DNA from: an uncultured Bacilli bacterium
GTDB lineage: Bacteria > Bacillota_I > Bacilli_A > RF39 > UBA660
Length of the DNA stretch: 64,000 bases
Direction of reading: 5' to 3'
Assembly: GCA_934098745.1 (NCBI GenBank)
Contig: CAKOPG010000002.1
Span: 1-64,000 of the forward strand
Positions 35,748 through 44,878 of this stretch are shown piece by piece. How positions within the stretch are numbered: the stretch's first letter is position 1; each line of letters starts with the position of its first letter. Both the position numbers and the translations under genes were made by a program. The notes under the pieces were generated by a model. That model was not told the origin of the DNA. It ran no database searches and was given only the letters and a program-made list of their open reading frames with translations.

Positions 35748-38559
35748 ATTTCAAATAATCTTTTAAAAATTGTCCTGTATAGCTATTTTTACACTTCATT
35801 ACTTCTTCTGGCGTACCTGTAGCAACAATTTTTCCTCCAAAATCTCCTCCATCTGGTCCCAAATCAATAATATAATCTGCTACTTTTATAACATCCAAAT
35901 TATGTTCAATTACCAAAACTGTATCGCCATTATCAACAATTCTGTTCAAAATATTAAGTAATTTTTCTATATCATAAGAATGTAATCCCGTCGTTGGTTC
36001 ATCTAAAATAAACAAACTTTTACCGGTAGGTTTCTTCTGTAATTCTTTAGCTAATTTAACACGTGCTGCTTCTCCACCAGATAATGTCGGAGCACTTTGC
36101 CCTATTTTGACATATCCGAGTCCAACATCTTGGAGAGTTTTAAGTTTATGTAACACCTTCGGATGATTCTCAAAAAATGGAATTAAATCATCTACCCGCA
36201 TTTCTAAGATATCATAAATATTCTTTCCCTTATATTTAATACTTAATGTTTCTTTATTAAATCTAGTTCCATGACAAACATCACAAGGAACATATACATC
36301 CGGTAAAAAGTGCATCTCTATTTTCTTTACTCCGTCTCCTAGACAAGCCTCACATCTACCACCTTTGACATTAAAACTAAATCTACTCTTATCATATCCT
36401 TTAACTTTAGCTTCCTTAGTTTCCGAAAAGATATCTCTAATATCATCGAATACACCTACATATGTAGCCGGATTACTGCGTGGAGTTCTACCTATTGGAT
36501 TTTGAGTAATTAAAACAACCTTATCAATTTCATCTAGTCCCAAAATTTCTTTACATTTACCAGGTTTTTCCTTTGATTTATATAAATTACTAGCAACAGT
36601 CTTATATAAAATTTCATTTACTAAACTACTCTTACCAGAACCAGAAACTCCTGTTACACAAGTAAATGTTCCCAGTGGAAAATCTACATTAATACCCTTT
36701 AAATTATTCTCTTTTGCCCCTTTAACTTTAATAAACTTTCCATTACCTTTTCTTCTTACCTTAGGAACCAAAATTTTTCTTTTTCCTGATAAATATTGTC
36801 CCGTAATACTTTCTTCACATTTCATAACCTCTTCTGGTGTACCTGCTACCACAACACGTCCTCCATGCTCACCAGCATATGGACCAATATCTACCAAATA
36901 ATCACTCGCCAACATCGTATCAGTATCATGTTCAACTACTATTAAAGTATTACCTAAATCACGCATTTCAAGAAGTGAATTAATTAATTTTTGATTATCC
37001 TTTTGATGAAGACCAATACTAGGTTCATCAAGAACATATAAAACACCTGTTAATTTTGAACCTATTTGCGTAGCTAGTCTAATTCTTTGACTTTCTCCCC
37101 CAGATAAAGTTCCCGCCGTTCTGCTTAAAGTTAAATATTCAAGACCAACATTGATTAAAAAGTCTAATCTACTATCAATTTCTTTAATTAACAAAGCGGC
37201 AATTTCTTTTTTTTCATTAGAAAGCTTTAAATTATTAATAAACTCTCTTAATTCTCTAATTGACATACAACTAACTTCATATATATTTTTCTTATTAATT
37301 AAAACAGATAAAGCTTCCTCTCCTAACCTAGAACCTTTACAAGATGGACACACACTCTCGCGCATATACCCTTCTATCCATTCTCTAATCCATGTACTCT
37401 TAGTTTCAACATATCTTCTTTCTAAATTAGTAATTACCCCTTCAAAATAATCTTTAGCATTTCTTGTATTACCATTTTTAGAAGTATATTTAAACTCTAA
37501 TATATCATTGCTTCCATATAAAATAATATCTAGTTGTTTCTTATCTAAATTTTTAATTGGTGTATCTAAATCAATATCATAATATTTAGCAACAGTTTCT
37601 ATTTGTGTTCTATTAATATTATCATCATCTATATTAAAAGGTTTGATTGCTCCCTCATTAATACTTAGATTTTTATTAGGAATAACTAAATCTAAATCAA
37701 GATTAAATTTAACTCCTAATCCTTTACAATCAGGACATGCTCCATAAGGAGCATTGAATGAAAATATTCTTGGTTCTAATTCTAAAAGAGAAAAATCACA
37801 ATAAGGACAAGCAAAATCTTCGCTCATTAACATTTCATCATTTTCATCAGGTAAATCGATAATAATTTTTCCATGAGCTAATTTTGTAGCTGTTTCTATA
37901 GAGTCATATAATCTAGATCTAATTTCATCTTTAATTATTAATCTATCCACAACAACTAAAATAATATGTTTCTTATTTTTCTCCAATTCTATATTTTCAC
38001 TTAAATCTCTAATTTCACCATCAATTTTACATCTAACAAAGCCTTCTTTTCTAAGTTGCTCTAATGTTTCTTTATGAGTTCCTTTTTCCCCCTTAACCAC
38101 TGGTGCCATTACCATTATCTTTGTACCAGTATCTAATTCCAAAACTTTATTAGTCATTTCCTCAATACTTTGCTGAGTAATTGGAATATGATGATGTGGA
38201 CAATAAGGTACTCCAACACGGGCATACAAAAGTCTTAAATAATCATAAATCTCCGTAATAGTACCAACCGTTGAACGAGGATTTTTATTAGTACTTTTTT
38301 GATCTATACTTATAGCGGGAGAAAGTCCCTCGATTGAATCTACATCTGGTTTATCAGAACCTCCAAGAAATTGTCTAGCATATGCACTAAGACTTTCAAT
38401 ATAACGTCTTTGTCCTTCGGCATATATTGTATCAAAAGCCAAACTACTCTTACCAGAACCAGAGACACCAGTCATTACCACAAGCTTATTTTTAGGTATT
38501 TCAATATCAATATTTTTTAAATTATTAACTCTTGCTCCCTTAACAATAATCTTATCCAC
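35746..38559 (-). CDS. uvrA: excinuclease ABC subunit A
   Basis: Damage-recognition ATPase of nucleotide excision repair, 937 residues. It contains two ABC modules, each with Walker A (GVSGSGKSSL twice) and signature (LSGGESQR, LSGGEAAR), and two zinc-finger Cys sets (CPYC...CPDC; CEAC...CDVC). A GTG at 38559 gives MDKIIVKGARVNNLK, the usual N-terminus; upstream TTGs at 38577 and 38574 are also open. uvrB is not in this window. Confidence 0.97.
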   Translation of the reverse strand: MDKIIVKGARVNNLKNIDIEIPKNKLVVMTGVSGSGKSSLAFDTIYAEGQRRYIESLSAYARQFLGGSDKPDVDSIEGLSPAISIDQKSTNKNPRSTVGTITEIYDYLRLLYARVGVPYCPHHHIPITQQSIEEMTNKVLELDTGTKIMVMAPVVKGEKGTHKETLEQLRKEGFVRCKIDGEIRDLSENIELEKNKKHIILVVVDRLIIKDEIRSRLYDSIETATKLAHGKIIIDLPDENDEMLMSEDFACPYCDFSLLELEPRIFSFNAPYGACPDCKGLGVKFNLDLDLVIPNKNLSINEGAIKPFNIDDDNINRTQIETVAKYYDIDLDTPIKNLDKKQLDIILYGSNDILEFKYTSKNGNTRNAKDYFEGVITNLERRYVETKSTWIREWIEGYMRESVCPSCKGSRLGEEALSVLINKKNIYEVSCMSIRELREFINNLKLSNEKKEIAALLIKEIDSRLDFLINVGLEYLTLSRTAGTLSGGESQRIRLATQIGSKLTGVLYVLDEPSIGLHQKDNQKLINSLLEMRDLGNTLIVVEHDTDTMLASDYLVDIGPYAGEHGGRVVVAGTPEEVMKCEESITGQYLSGKRKILVPKVRRKGNGKFIKVKGAKENNLKGINVDFPLGTFTCVTGVSGSGKSSLVNEILYKTVASNLYKSKEKPGKCKEILGLDEIDKVVLITQNPIGRTPRSNPATYVGVFDDIRDIFSETKEAKVKGYDKSRFSFNVKGGRCEACLGDGVKKIEMHFLPDVYVPCDVCHGTRFNKETLSIKYKGKNIYDILEMRVDDLIPFFENHPKVLHKLKTLQDVGLGYVKIGQSAPTLSGGEAARVKLAKELQKKPTGKSLFILDEPTTGLHSYDIEKLLNILNRIVDNGDTVLVIEHNLDVIKVADYIIDLGPDGGDFGGKIVATGTPEEVMKCKNSYTGQFLKDYLK

Positions 38560-38618
38560 AATATCACTTCCCAACAAGTTAATATTATACCTACTTTTAA
38601 AAGAAAAGACAACTATTC

Positions 38619-39206
38619 CTAGTTATCAATTAAAATTTTTTTCTTAATCTTTGTTTTTATTCTATGAAATGTATTATATATTGATTTTAGATCCTTATTT
38701 AAAGTTTTAGCAATTTCTTCAAAACTATACCCTTTAATTCTAAGATTAAATACTTCTTTTTCAAATTCAGTAAGTTCCATATTAATTTTCTTAATTAAAT
38801 CCATTTGCTCACTTTTAGAAATAAATTCCAGTTCTAAATCATTACTATCACTTACGACTCTTTCTATCATATCATCGATTGTTACGGCATCATTTAAAAT
38901 CTTATTTTTTCCTTGGGTCATTCTTCTTAAATAATTAACAATTTTTCTATCGATACAAAGAGAAGCAAAAGTATAGAAAGTAGCCGTATCATTTTGTGAA
39001 AAGTTTTTAATAGCCTCATCCAAGCCAATAAATCCCTCTTGCATAATATCATTAATTTCAATACCATGATGATTAGCATACATAATGGCATTTTTACTTT
39101 TTTTAATTACTATGGGTTTATATTTATTATAAATTATATTAATTGCATCTTCATTACCTTCTTGTGCCAAAGAAACAAGTTCATAATCATTATACTCTTT
39201 TGTCAT
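38619..39206 (-). CDS. sigH: RNA polymerase sigma-70 family factor, SigH type
   Basis: The protein has 195 residues. Region 2 includes IEINDIMQEGFIGLDEAIKNF and TFYTFASLCIDRKIVNYLRR, and region 4 has FEEIAKTLNKDLKSIYNTFHRIKTKIKK. In Bacillus the order cysS-mrnC-rlmB-yacP-sigH is conserved. Here sigH overlaps rlmB by four bases, with mrnC just upstream, so SigH is the best assignment. In Bacillus SigH directs early sporulation and competence genes. Confidence 0.88.
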   Translation of the reverse strand: MTKEYNDYELVSLAQEGNEDAINIIYNKYKPIVIKKSKNAIMYANHHGIEINDIMQEGFIGLDEAIKNFSQNDTATFYTFASLCIDRKIVNYLRRMTQGKNKILNDAVTIDDMIERVVSDSNDLELEFISKSEQMDLIKKINMELTEFEKEVFNLRIKGYSFEEIAKTLNKDLKSIYNTFHRIKTKIKKKILIDN

Positions 39207-39904
39207 CTTTTGCTAGCCACTATCCTTGCTATAATGATTCCACAAGAAACCGAAGCATTAAGACTATTAATATTCCCTATCATTGGAATTTTAACCATAT
39301 AATCACATTGATTTTCAATTACTTTACTAATTCCTTTACCTTCATTTCCAATAATAAGACAAATTGGCATGTTATAATCCATTTCAGTATAATCAGTGCC
39401 TTCCATATCTGTTCCCATTATCCAATAACCTTTATTCTTTAATTTTGTAATCGTAGCCCCTAAATTAGCAACTCTAATAATTGGCATATTATAAATAGCC
39501 CCCGCACTAGTTTTAACCACCGTAGAATTTACTCCAACATTTCTATCATTAGGAATTATTATTCCATCTACTCCCAAAGCTTCACTTGTTCTGATAATAG
39601 CTCCAAAATTATGAGGATCTTCCAAATGATCTAGCATTACCAAAAGCGGATTATTCTTTTTAATACTATCAATATAATCAATATCAACTGTTTTTACATC
39701 GTCAACATCTAATATAATTCCTTGATGCAGTCCTTGTACCTTATCATCTAAAAGTTTATTAGAAACAAAATTATATTTAATTTTTCTTTTTCTGATTATG
39801 TTTAAAATTTCCTCATCATTAAATTTTTCTGCTAAAAAAATCTTATTAATTCTTTCATTGCTTTTAAGTTTTTCTCTTGCTACATTCTTTCCATATATAT
39901 ACAT
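39203..39904 (-). CDS. rlmB: 23S rRNA (guanosine2251-2'-O)-methyltransferase RlmB
   Basis: SpoU-family (knotted) methyltransferase, 233 residues. SPOUT motifs: LDHLEDPHNFGAIIRTSEALG, GIIIPNDRN, and LIIGNEGKGIS with INSLNASVSCGIII. It overlaps sigH downstream and is four bases after the rhodanese gene. Confidence 0.95.
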   Translation of the reverse strand: MYIYGKNVAREKLKSNERINKIFLAEKFNDEEILNIIRKRKIKYNFVSNKLLDDKVQGLHQGIILDVDDVKTVDIDYIDSIKKNNPLLVMLDHLEDPHNFGAIIRTSEALGVDGIIIPNDRNVGVNSTVVKTSAGAIYNMPIIRVANLGATITKLKNKGYWIMGTDMEGTDYTEMDYNMPICLIIGNEGKGISKVIENQCDYMVKIPMIGNINSLNASVSCGIIIARIVASKR

Positions 39905-39907
39905 CTT

Positions 39908-40261
39908 TTATTCCTCCAACTCAAATCCCCAATTGAGAATCCCACCATCTAAATTATATAAATTAGTATATCCCATACTACTTAGTTTTTTAGTAGCTTC
40001 TAAACTTCTAACTCCTGTTGCACAATATAATATAATTTTTGTATCTTTATCATAATTAATTGTCTCTATATTAGCAAGAGGAATATTTATAGCACCAGAA
40101 ATATGCCCTGTTTCATATTCATCATTTTCTCTAACGTCAATAACCACCGTATCATTATTATTAATTAATTCCATTGCTTTATTTGCATCAATTGTTTGAT
40201 ACTTATTTCCACATGCTGTAAGTAATATGCATACTACTAGTAAACTAATTATTCTTTTCAT
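39908..40261 (-). CDS. rhodanese-domain lipoprotein
   Basis: The protein has 117 residues. A lipoprotein signal (VVCILLTAC) is followed by a single rhodanese domain with the active-site Cys in YCATGVRS. Single-domain rhodaneses move sulfane sulfur or sense redox state; as a lipoprotein it would act outside the membrane. It overlaps the end of mrnC by 17 bases and leads into rlmB, so it is embedded in a conserved RNA-processing operon where it is not normally found. Confidence 0.9.
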   Translation of the reverse strand: MKRIISLLVVCILLTACGNKYQTIDANKAMELINNNDTVVIDVRENDEYETGHISGAINIPLANIETINYDKDTKIILYCATGVRSLEATKKLSSMGYTNLYNLDGGILNWGFELEE

Positions 40262-40634
40262 AATCTCCTCCTAAAATAATATTCATTAATTCTTCTAATC
40301 TATCTTTATTAACTAAATATAAATGTCCAATTAAAGCTTCAAATCCTGTTGACATTTTATAAGTTATAATATCAGTATTCTTCGGATGACTCGCTCTTTT
40401 ATAATTTCTTCCTCTTTTAACAATGTCTATTTCTTCCAAAGACAGCATATCATTATCAATTAAATAATTTAAAATCTTGCTTTGATTTTTAGCTGAAACA
40501 TAATTAATTGCTTCTTTTTGCAAATCTTCAACTTTTGCAATACCCTTGTCAATTAAATATTTCCTAACATATACTTCGTATACAGCATCTCCAAGATATG
40601 CCAAAGTAATTATATTTATCCTTAAAGTATCCAT
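40245..40634 (-). CDS. mrnC: mini-ribonuclease 3
   Basis: RNase III-like nuclease without dsRNA-binding domain that matures 23S rRNA. The protein has 129 residues. The catalytic helix reads LAYLGDAVYEVYVR and the second acidic site is in FEALIGHLYL. The ATG at 40634 lies 5 bases after GGAGG; an ATG at 40652 precedes that site and was rejected. Confidence 0.94.
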   Translation of the reverse strand: MDTLRINIITLAYLGDAVYEVYVRKYLIDKGIAKVEDLQKEAINYVSAKNQSKILNYLIDNDMLSLEEIDIVKRGRNYKRASHPKNTDIITYKMSTGFEALIGHLYLVNKDRLEELMNIILGGDYEKNN

Positions 40635-40703
40635 CTCTTCCTCCACTAACATTTTATCATATTACCCCATATTTGTAAAATTATTTAACTATTTGTATAA
40701 TTC

Positions 40704-40743
40704 AAAAAAAGAACCAAATGAATTATTCATTCATTAAAGTTCT
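40704..40743 (-). terminator. terminator downstream of nifJ
   Basis: An imperfect stem AGAACTTTAATGAAT / ATTCATTTGGTTCT on the minus strand, followed by seven Ts. Confidence 0.75.
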
Positions 40744-40753
40744 CTAAAACATT

Positions 40754-43700
40754 TTATAATTTACTATAATAATCTAATCTTTTCTTAGCCCATTCTTTTT
40801 GGCCATTTAAAAGTTTTTCTGCTCCCTCTGGATTAATCTTCTTTAAATTTGCATACCTGTTTTCATTTGCTAAAAATTCATCATATTTATCAAAATCAAC
40901 ATCCTTTGTATCTAAATTAAATTCACCATTATCTGGATTATATCTAAATGTTAAGAAATAACCACATTTTGAAGCCAAATAAGCATCATCTAAACTATGT
41001 TCCATTCCCTTTTTAATACCATGTTCAATACAAGGCGCATAAGCAATAATAATTGCCGGTCCATTATGATTATTAGCTTCCTGTAGAGCTTTTAAATATT
41101 GTTCTTTATTATAGCCAATATTAACACAAGCTACATATACATGTGGATAGCACATTGCAATTCTTGCCAAATCTTTTTTATAATTAGTTTTTCCTGATGC
41201 TGTAAAGGAAGCAATAGATCCCATATTACTAGATTTTGATGATTGTCCTCCAGTATTTGAATATACTTCGGTATCCAAAATTAAAATATTAATATTCTCA
41301 TTAGTAGATAATACATGATCAAGTCCTCCGTAGCCAATATCATAGGCAAAACCATCACCGCCAATAACCCACATAGATTTTGGAACAATATAATCTCTAA
41401 GGTCCATTAAATAAGGATGTTTTTTAAAATCAATTTCATTATATACTTCTTTACAAATATTATAGTCATCCATGTTATTGAGCCATTTATCAAATACCTC
41501 GCATCTATTATCTTCCATATATTTTTTAATTTTATTACGCTTAATATTTAATCCATGCTTAATACCTAATCCAAATTCAGCATTATCCTCAAATAAACTA
41601 TTTGCCCAAGGTACTGAGTAAGGAGTGGATGGTGAACTAGCTCCATATATAGAAGAACATCCCGTAGCATTTGCAATAAATAAATTATCATTAAATAATT
41701 GTGTCAAGTTCTTAATATAAGCTGTTTCTCCACAACCAGCACAAGCCCCTGAATACTCAAATTTAGGATCTGTAAATTCTAAATTCTTAACATTGATAAT
41801 CTTACTATTAAAATTAACTTTATTATTAACAAGATAATCTACATCATCATTTGTAAATATCTCTTTATCATATTTTTTCATTTCCAGAGCTTTATTACCA
41901 GCTTTACCTGGACAAATATTGGCACAAAGACCACAACCAGTACAATCTTTATAAGATATCCCTATTGCATATTTCATATCCTTTGGAAACATACTAGGAA
42001 TGGCTTTATCGTACTTATCATCTTTATTTAATAAATAAGGTCTAATAACAGCATGTGGACATACGAAAGCACACTGATTACACTGAATACAATTTTGACT
42101 ATTCCAACATGGAACGTTTTCAGCTATATCTCTTTTCTCATATTTTGTGTTTCCCCCGGCATAAATTCCCGCCATTTTATCCATAAAAGCACTAACTGGT
42201 AAATCATTTCCCTTAAGCAAATTAATAGTTTCATCAAAACTTAAATTTTCTCTTTCCTTATAAGAAATATTTAACCAATCATCTAAAACTTTAATTTCTT
42301 TAACAAATTCCGTAGCTTCATCTACAATTCTGTTATTGACATTAATTACACTATCACCTTTATGAGCAAATCTTTTAGCATTTGTTTCTTTCATTATATT
42401 TTTAACTTTATTTGTCTCTATTATCTTAATAATGTCAAAAATACATATTTCCATACAAGTACTTATTTTATTTTTAAGACCCAACTTATTAACTAAAGAA
42501 TAAGCATCAATAATATAAAACTTAGCATGTTTCTTAGCTAATAAGTATTTAATCTTATTAGGAAGCGTTTTAACTAAATCTTCTTCATTAAGTTTGGTAT
42601 TTAAAAATAGTGTTCCTCCATCTTGTAAACTATCTATAACATCATATTTATAAATATATTCTTCTTTTGCCACCACTACTAAAGAAGGATTATTAACATA
42701 GTATGGACTTCTAATTTCTTTATTAGAAATTCTCATATGACTTCTAGTAACACCGCCCGATTTTTTAGAATCATATTGAAAATATCCTTGAACATATTTC
42801 TCTGTATGATCACCGATAATCTTAATCATATCTTTAGATGTAGAAACCATTCCGTCAGAACCATATCCATATATTAAAAATTCTGTCATATCATTAGGTA
42901 TTATAAAATTATTATCTACATTCAAACTTAAATTAGTAACATCATCTTCAATGCCAATAGTAAAATTATGATGTACATCTTTACTATTTAAGAAATCAAA
43001 AACTGCTTTAATTTGCGCTGGTGTAGTATCTTTAGAAGAAAGCCCATATCTACCACCAACAATAGTTATATCTTTTCCTTTTAATGCCGAAACTACATCT
43101 AAATATAAAGGTTCTCCACTAGCAGCAATTTCTTTTGTTCTATCTAAAACAGCAATTTTTTTAACCGATTTAGGAATAACACTAAGTAGATATTCCGTAC
43201 TAAAAGGTCTGTATAAATGAACTTCCACCATTCCATATTTATTACCCATAGAATTTAAGTAATCAATAGTTTCCCTAATTGTATCACATACACTACCCAT
43301 AGCAATGATAATACTATCAGCATCTTTCTCTCCATAATAATTAAATGGTAAAATATTACTATCCGTTAACTTGTTAACTTCTTCCATATAATTCTTAACT
43401 ATCTCAACAGTTTCGTAATATCTGCCATTTCTTGCTTCTGTATTTTGAAAATATATGTCATCATTTTGTGCAGTTCCTCTAGTATTATATTTTTCATTAT
43501 TCATAGCTCTTTCTCTAAAATTATTTAAAGCTTTTTCATCAATCAAAATTTTAAGCTTATCATAATCCATGAGTTTAATTTTATCGATTTCATGACTTGT
43601 TCTAAAGCCATCAAAGAAATTGATAAAAGGAAGTGATGACTTGATAGCCGCTAAATGTGCTACCGCTGCCATGTGATAAGCATCTTGTGGATTAGCCGAA

Positions 43701-44122
43701 CAAAGCATACAAACACCTGTTGACCTAACAGCATAAACATCTTGATGATCACCAAAAATACTAAGAGCATGCGTAGCTAAACTTCTAGCCGCAACATGTA
43801 ATACTGCTGGAAGCATTTCCCCCGCCATTTTATATAGTGATGGAATCATTAATAAAAGACCTTGACTAGCCGTAAAAGTAGTCGATAACACTCCAGATTG
43901 TAAAGCTCCATGTACTAAAGCTACGGCTCCGGCTTCTGATTGCATTTCGACAACCTTGACAGGATTACTCCAAAAATTTAGATTGCCAGAACTAGCTAAA
44001 ACATCAACTTTCTCTGCCATTGGAGAAGCTGGTGTAATAGGATATATTCCACATAATTCACTAAATTTATAAGCAACATTACTAACTGCTTCGTTAGCAT
44101 CCATTGTTTTAAATTTATTCAT
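40754..44122 (-). CDS. nifJ: pyruvate:ferredoxin (flavodoxin) oxidoreductase
   Basis: Converts pyruvate and CoA to acetyl-CoA and CO2 with reduced ferredoxin, the usual anaerobic route. The protein has 1,122 residues as a single fused chain. Domains in order: pyruvate-binding N-terminal region (GIYPITPASPMAEKVD), the gamma domain, two 4Fe-4S motifs (CIQCNQCAFVCP and CTGCGLCANICP), and a C-terminal thiamine-diphosphate domain (GGDGFAYDIGYGG ... EVYSNTGGQ). All cofactors are accounted for. I chose the ATG at 44122 after GAGGTG; a GTG at 44131 overlaps that site. It is monocistronic, with its own terminator. Confidence 0.97.
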   Translation of the reverse strand: MNKFKTMDANEAVSNVAYKFSELCGIYPITPASPMAEKVDVLASSGNLNFWSNPVKVVEMQSEAGAVALVHGALQSGVLSTTFTASQGLLLMIPSLYKMAGEMLPAVLHVAARSLATHALSIFGDHQDVYAVRSTGVCMLCSANPQDAYHMAAVAHLAAIKSSLPFINFFDGFRTSHEIDKIKLMDYDKLKILIDEKALNNFRERAMNNEKYNTRGTAQNDDIYFQNTEARNGRYYETVEIVKNYMEEVNKLTDSNILPFNYYGEKDADSIIIAMGSVCDTIRETIDYLNSMGNKYGMVEVHLYRPFSTEYLLSVIPKSVKKIAVLDRTKEIAASGEPLYLDVVSALKGKDITIVGGRYGLSSKDTTPAQIKAVFDFLNSKDVHHNFTIGIEDDVTNLSLNVDNNFIIPNDMTEFLIYGYGSDGMVSTSKDMIKIIGDHTEKYVQGYFQYDSKKSGGVTRSHMRISNKEIRSPYYVNNPSLVVVAKEEYIYKYDVIDSLQDGGTLFLNTKLNEEDLVKTLPNKIKYLLAKKHAKFYIIDAYSLVNKLGLKNKISTCMEICIFDIIKIIETNKVKNIMKETNAKRFAHKGDSVINVNNRIVDEATEFVKEIKVLDDWLNISYKERENLSFDETINLLKGNDLPVSAFMDKMAGIYAGGNTKYEKRDIAENVPCWNSQNCIQCNQCAFVCPHAVIRPYLLNKDDKYDKAIPSMFPKDMKYAIGISYKDCTGCGLCANICPGKAGNKALEMKKYDKEIFTNDDVDYLVNNKVNFNSKIINVKNLEFTDPKFEYSGACAGCGETAYIKNLTQLFNDNLFIANATGCSSIYGASSPSTPYSVPWANSLFEDNAEFGLGIKHGLNIKRNKIKKYMEDNRCEVFDKWLNNMDDYNICKEVYNEIDFKKHPYLMDLRDYIVPKSMWVIGGDGFAYDIGYGGLDHVLSTNENINILILDTEVYSNTGGQSSKSSNMGSIASFTASGKTNYKKDLARIAMCYPHVYVACVNIGYNKEQYLKALQEANNHNGPAIIIAYAPCIEHGIKKGMEHSLDDAYLASKCGYFLTFRYNPDNGEFNLDTKDVDFDKYDEFLANENRYANLKKINPEGAEKLLNGQKEWAKKRLDYYSKL

Positions 44123-44189
44123 TTTTTTCACCTCTACTTAATAATAATTATATACCAAATAAATATATTATTCAATAAAAAAGAGAATA

Positions 44190-44771
44190 CTACTTACAAG
44201 TATAGCCTTGTGAAGTATAAGTATCTCTAAATGTATCAATATCTCTAGATAAGTTTAATGTTTGCAAATCAGTATCTGAAATAGTATCATAATCAATTAC
44301 ATAAGTAACCATATAATTATTATCAGTATCTGTGGTATTTTGCACCGAAAAACCTTTCATATTAGCATACGTATTTTGTACAGTCCTATGTCTTTCACGT
44401 AATCCAGAAACATCTAAAATAACGTCAGTTACGCCACCAATTACTTTATCAATAGCATTTCCTACAACTCCGTCAATAATACCATCATTATCTCTTTGAG
44501 TGTCGTTTGTCGTACCATCAGTTCCCGTACCAACGCCATCAATATCATTTTTTCCATCATTATCATTATCTGTAACTATATTCTGTTTATAGTCATAAGT
44601 AATTCTAACTTTCTTAATATCTTTACCTTCATAGTCAATATCGTATTTCATTTTCGTAGCAACATTATTATTATTTGTTTCATAAGAACAACTCATTGTT
44701 TTAGTTTTTCCAGCACCACAACCTGTAAGCATTAAGGTAAAAACTAAAGATAATACTAAAAATTTTTTCAT
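44190..44771 (-). CDS. lipoprotein with Asp/Asn/Gly-rich insert (YehR/DUF1307-like)
   Basis: The protein has 193 residues. The signal peptide ends in the lipobox LMLTGC. The mature part begins with MSCSYETNNNNVATKMKYDIDYEGKDIKKVRITYDY, like the YehR/DUF1307 lipoproteins. Residues about 67-110 form an insert with DNDNDGKNDIDG and QRDNDGIIDG, two patterns resembling calcium-binding DxDxDG loops. The C-terminal half (VTYVIDYDTIS) resumes the domain. GGAGGTCGAA precedes the ATG. Function unknown. Confidence 0.75.
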   Translation of the reverse strand: MKKFLVLSLVFTLMLTGCGAGKTKTMSCSYETNNNNVATKMKYDIDYEGKDIKKVRITYDYKQNIVTDNDNDGKNDIDGVGTGTDGTTNDTQRDNDGIIDGVVGNAIDKVIGGVTDVILDVSGLRERHRTVQNTYANMKGFSVQNTTDTDNNYMVTYVIDYDTISDTDLQTLNLSRDIDTFRDTYTSQGYTCK

Positions 44772-44838
44772 TTCGACCTCCTTTTATTACTATTATTTTC
44801 AAAAAATGTTCAAAAATAATTGGTAATTTTTTGAAAAA

Positions 44839-44871
44839 AAAGATAGTTAATAAAAATATTAACTATCAAAA
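44839..44871 (-). terminator. terminator of asnS
   Basis: Perfect 11-bp stem: GATAGTTAATA at 44842-44852 and its complement at 44857-44867, followed by an eight-T run on the minus strand. Confidence 0.88.
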
Positions 44872-44878
44872 ATATAAA

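Noticed and set aside
35746..38577. uvrA start at the TTG codons 38577/38574
   Set aside because: The GTG at 38559 yields the family N-terminus MDKIIVKGA and has a GGAAGTGA site in front.
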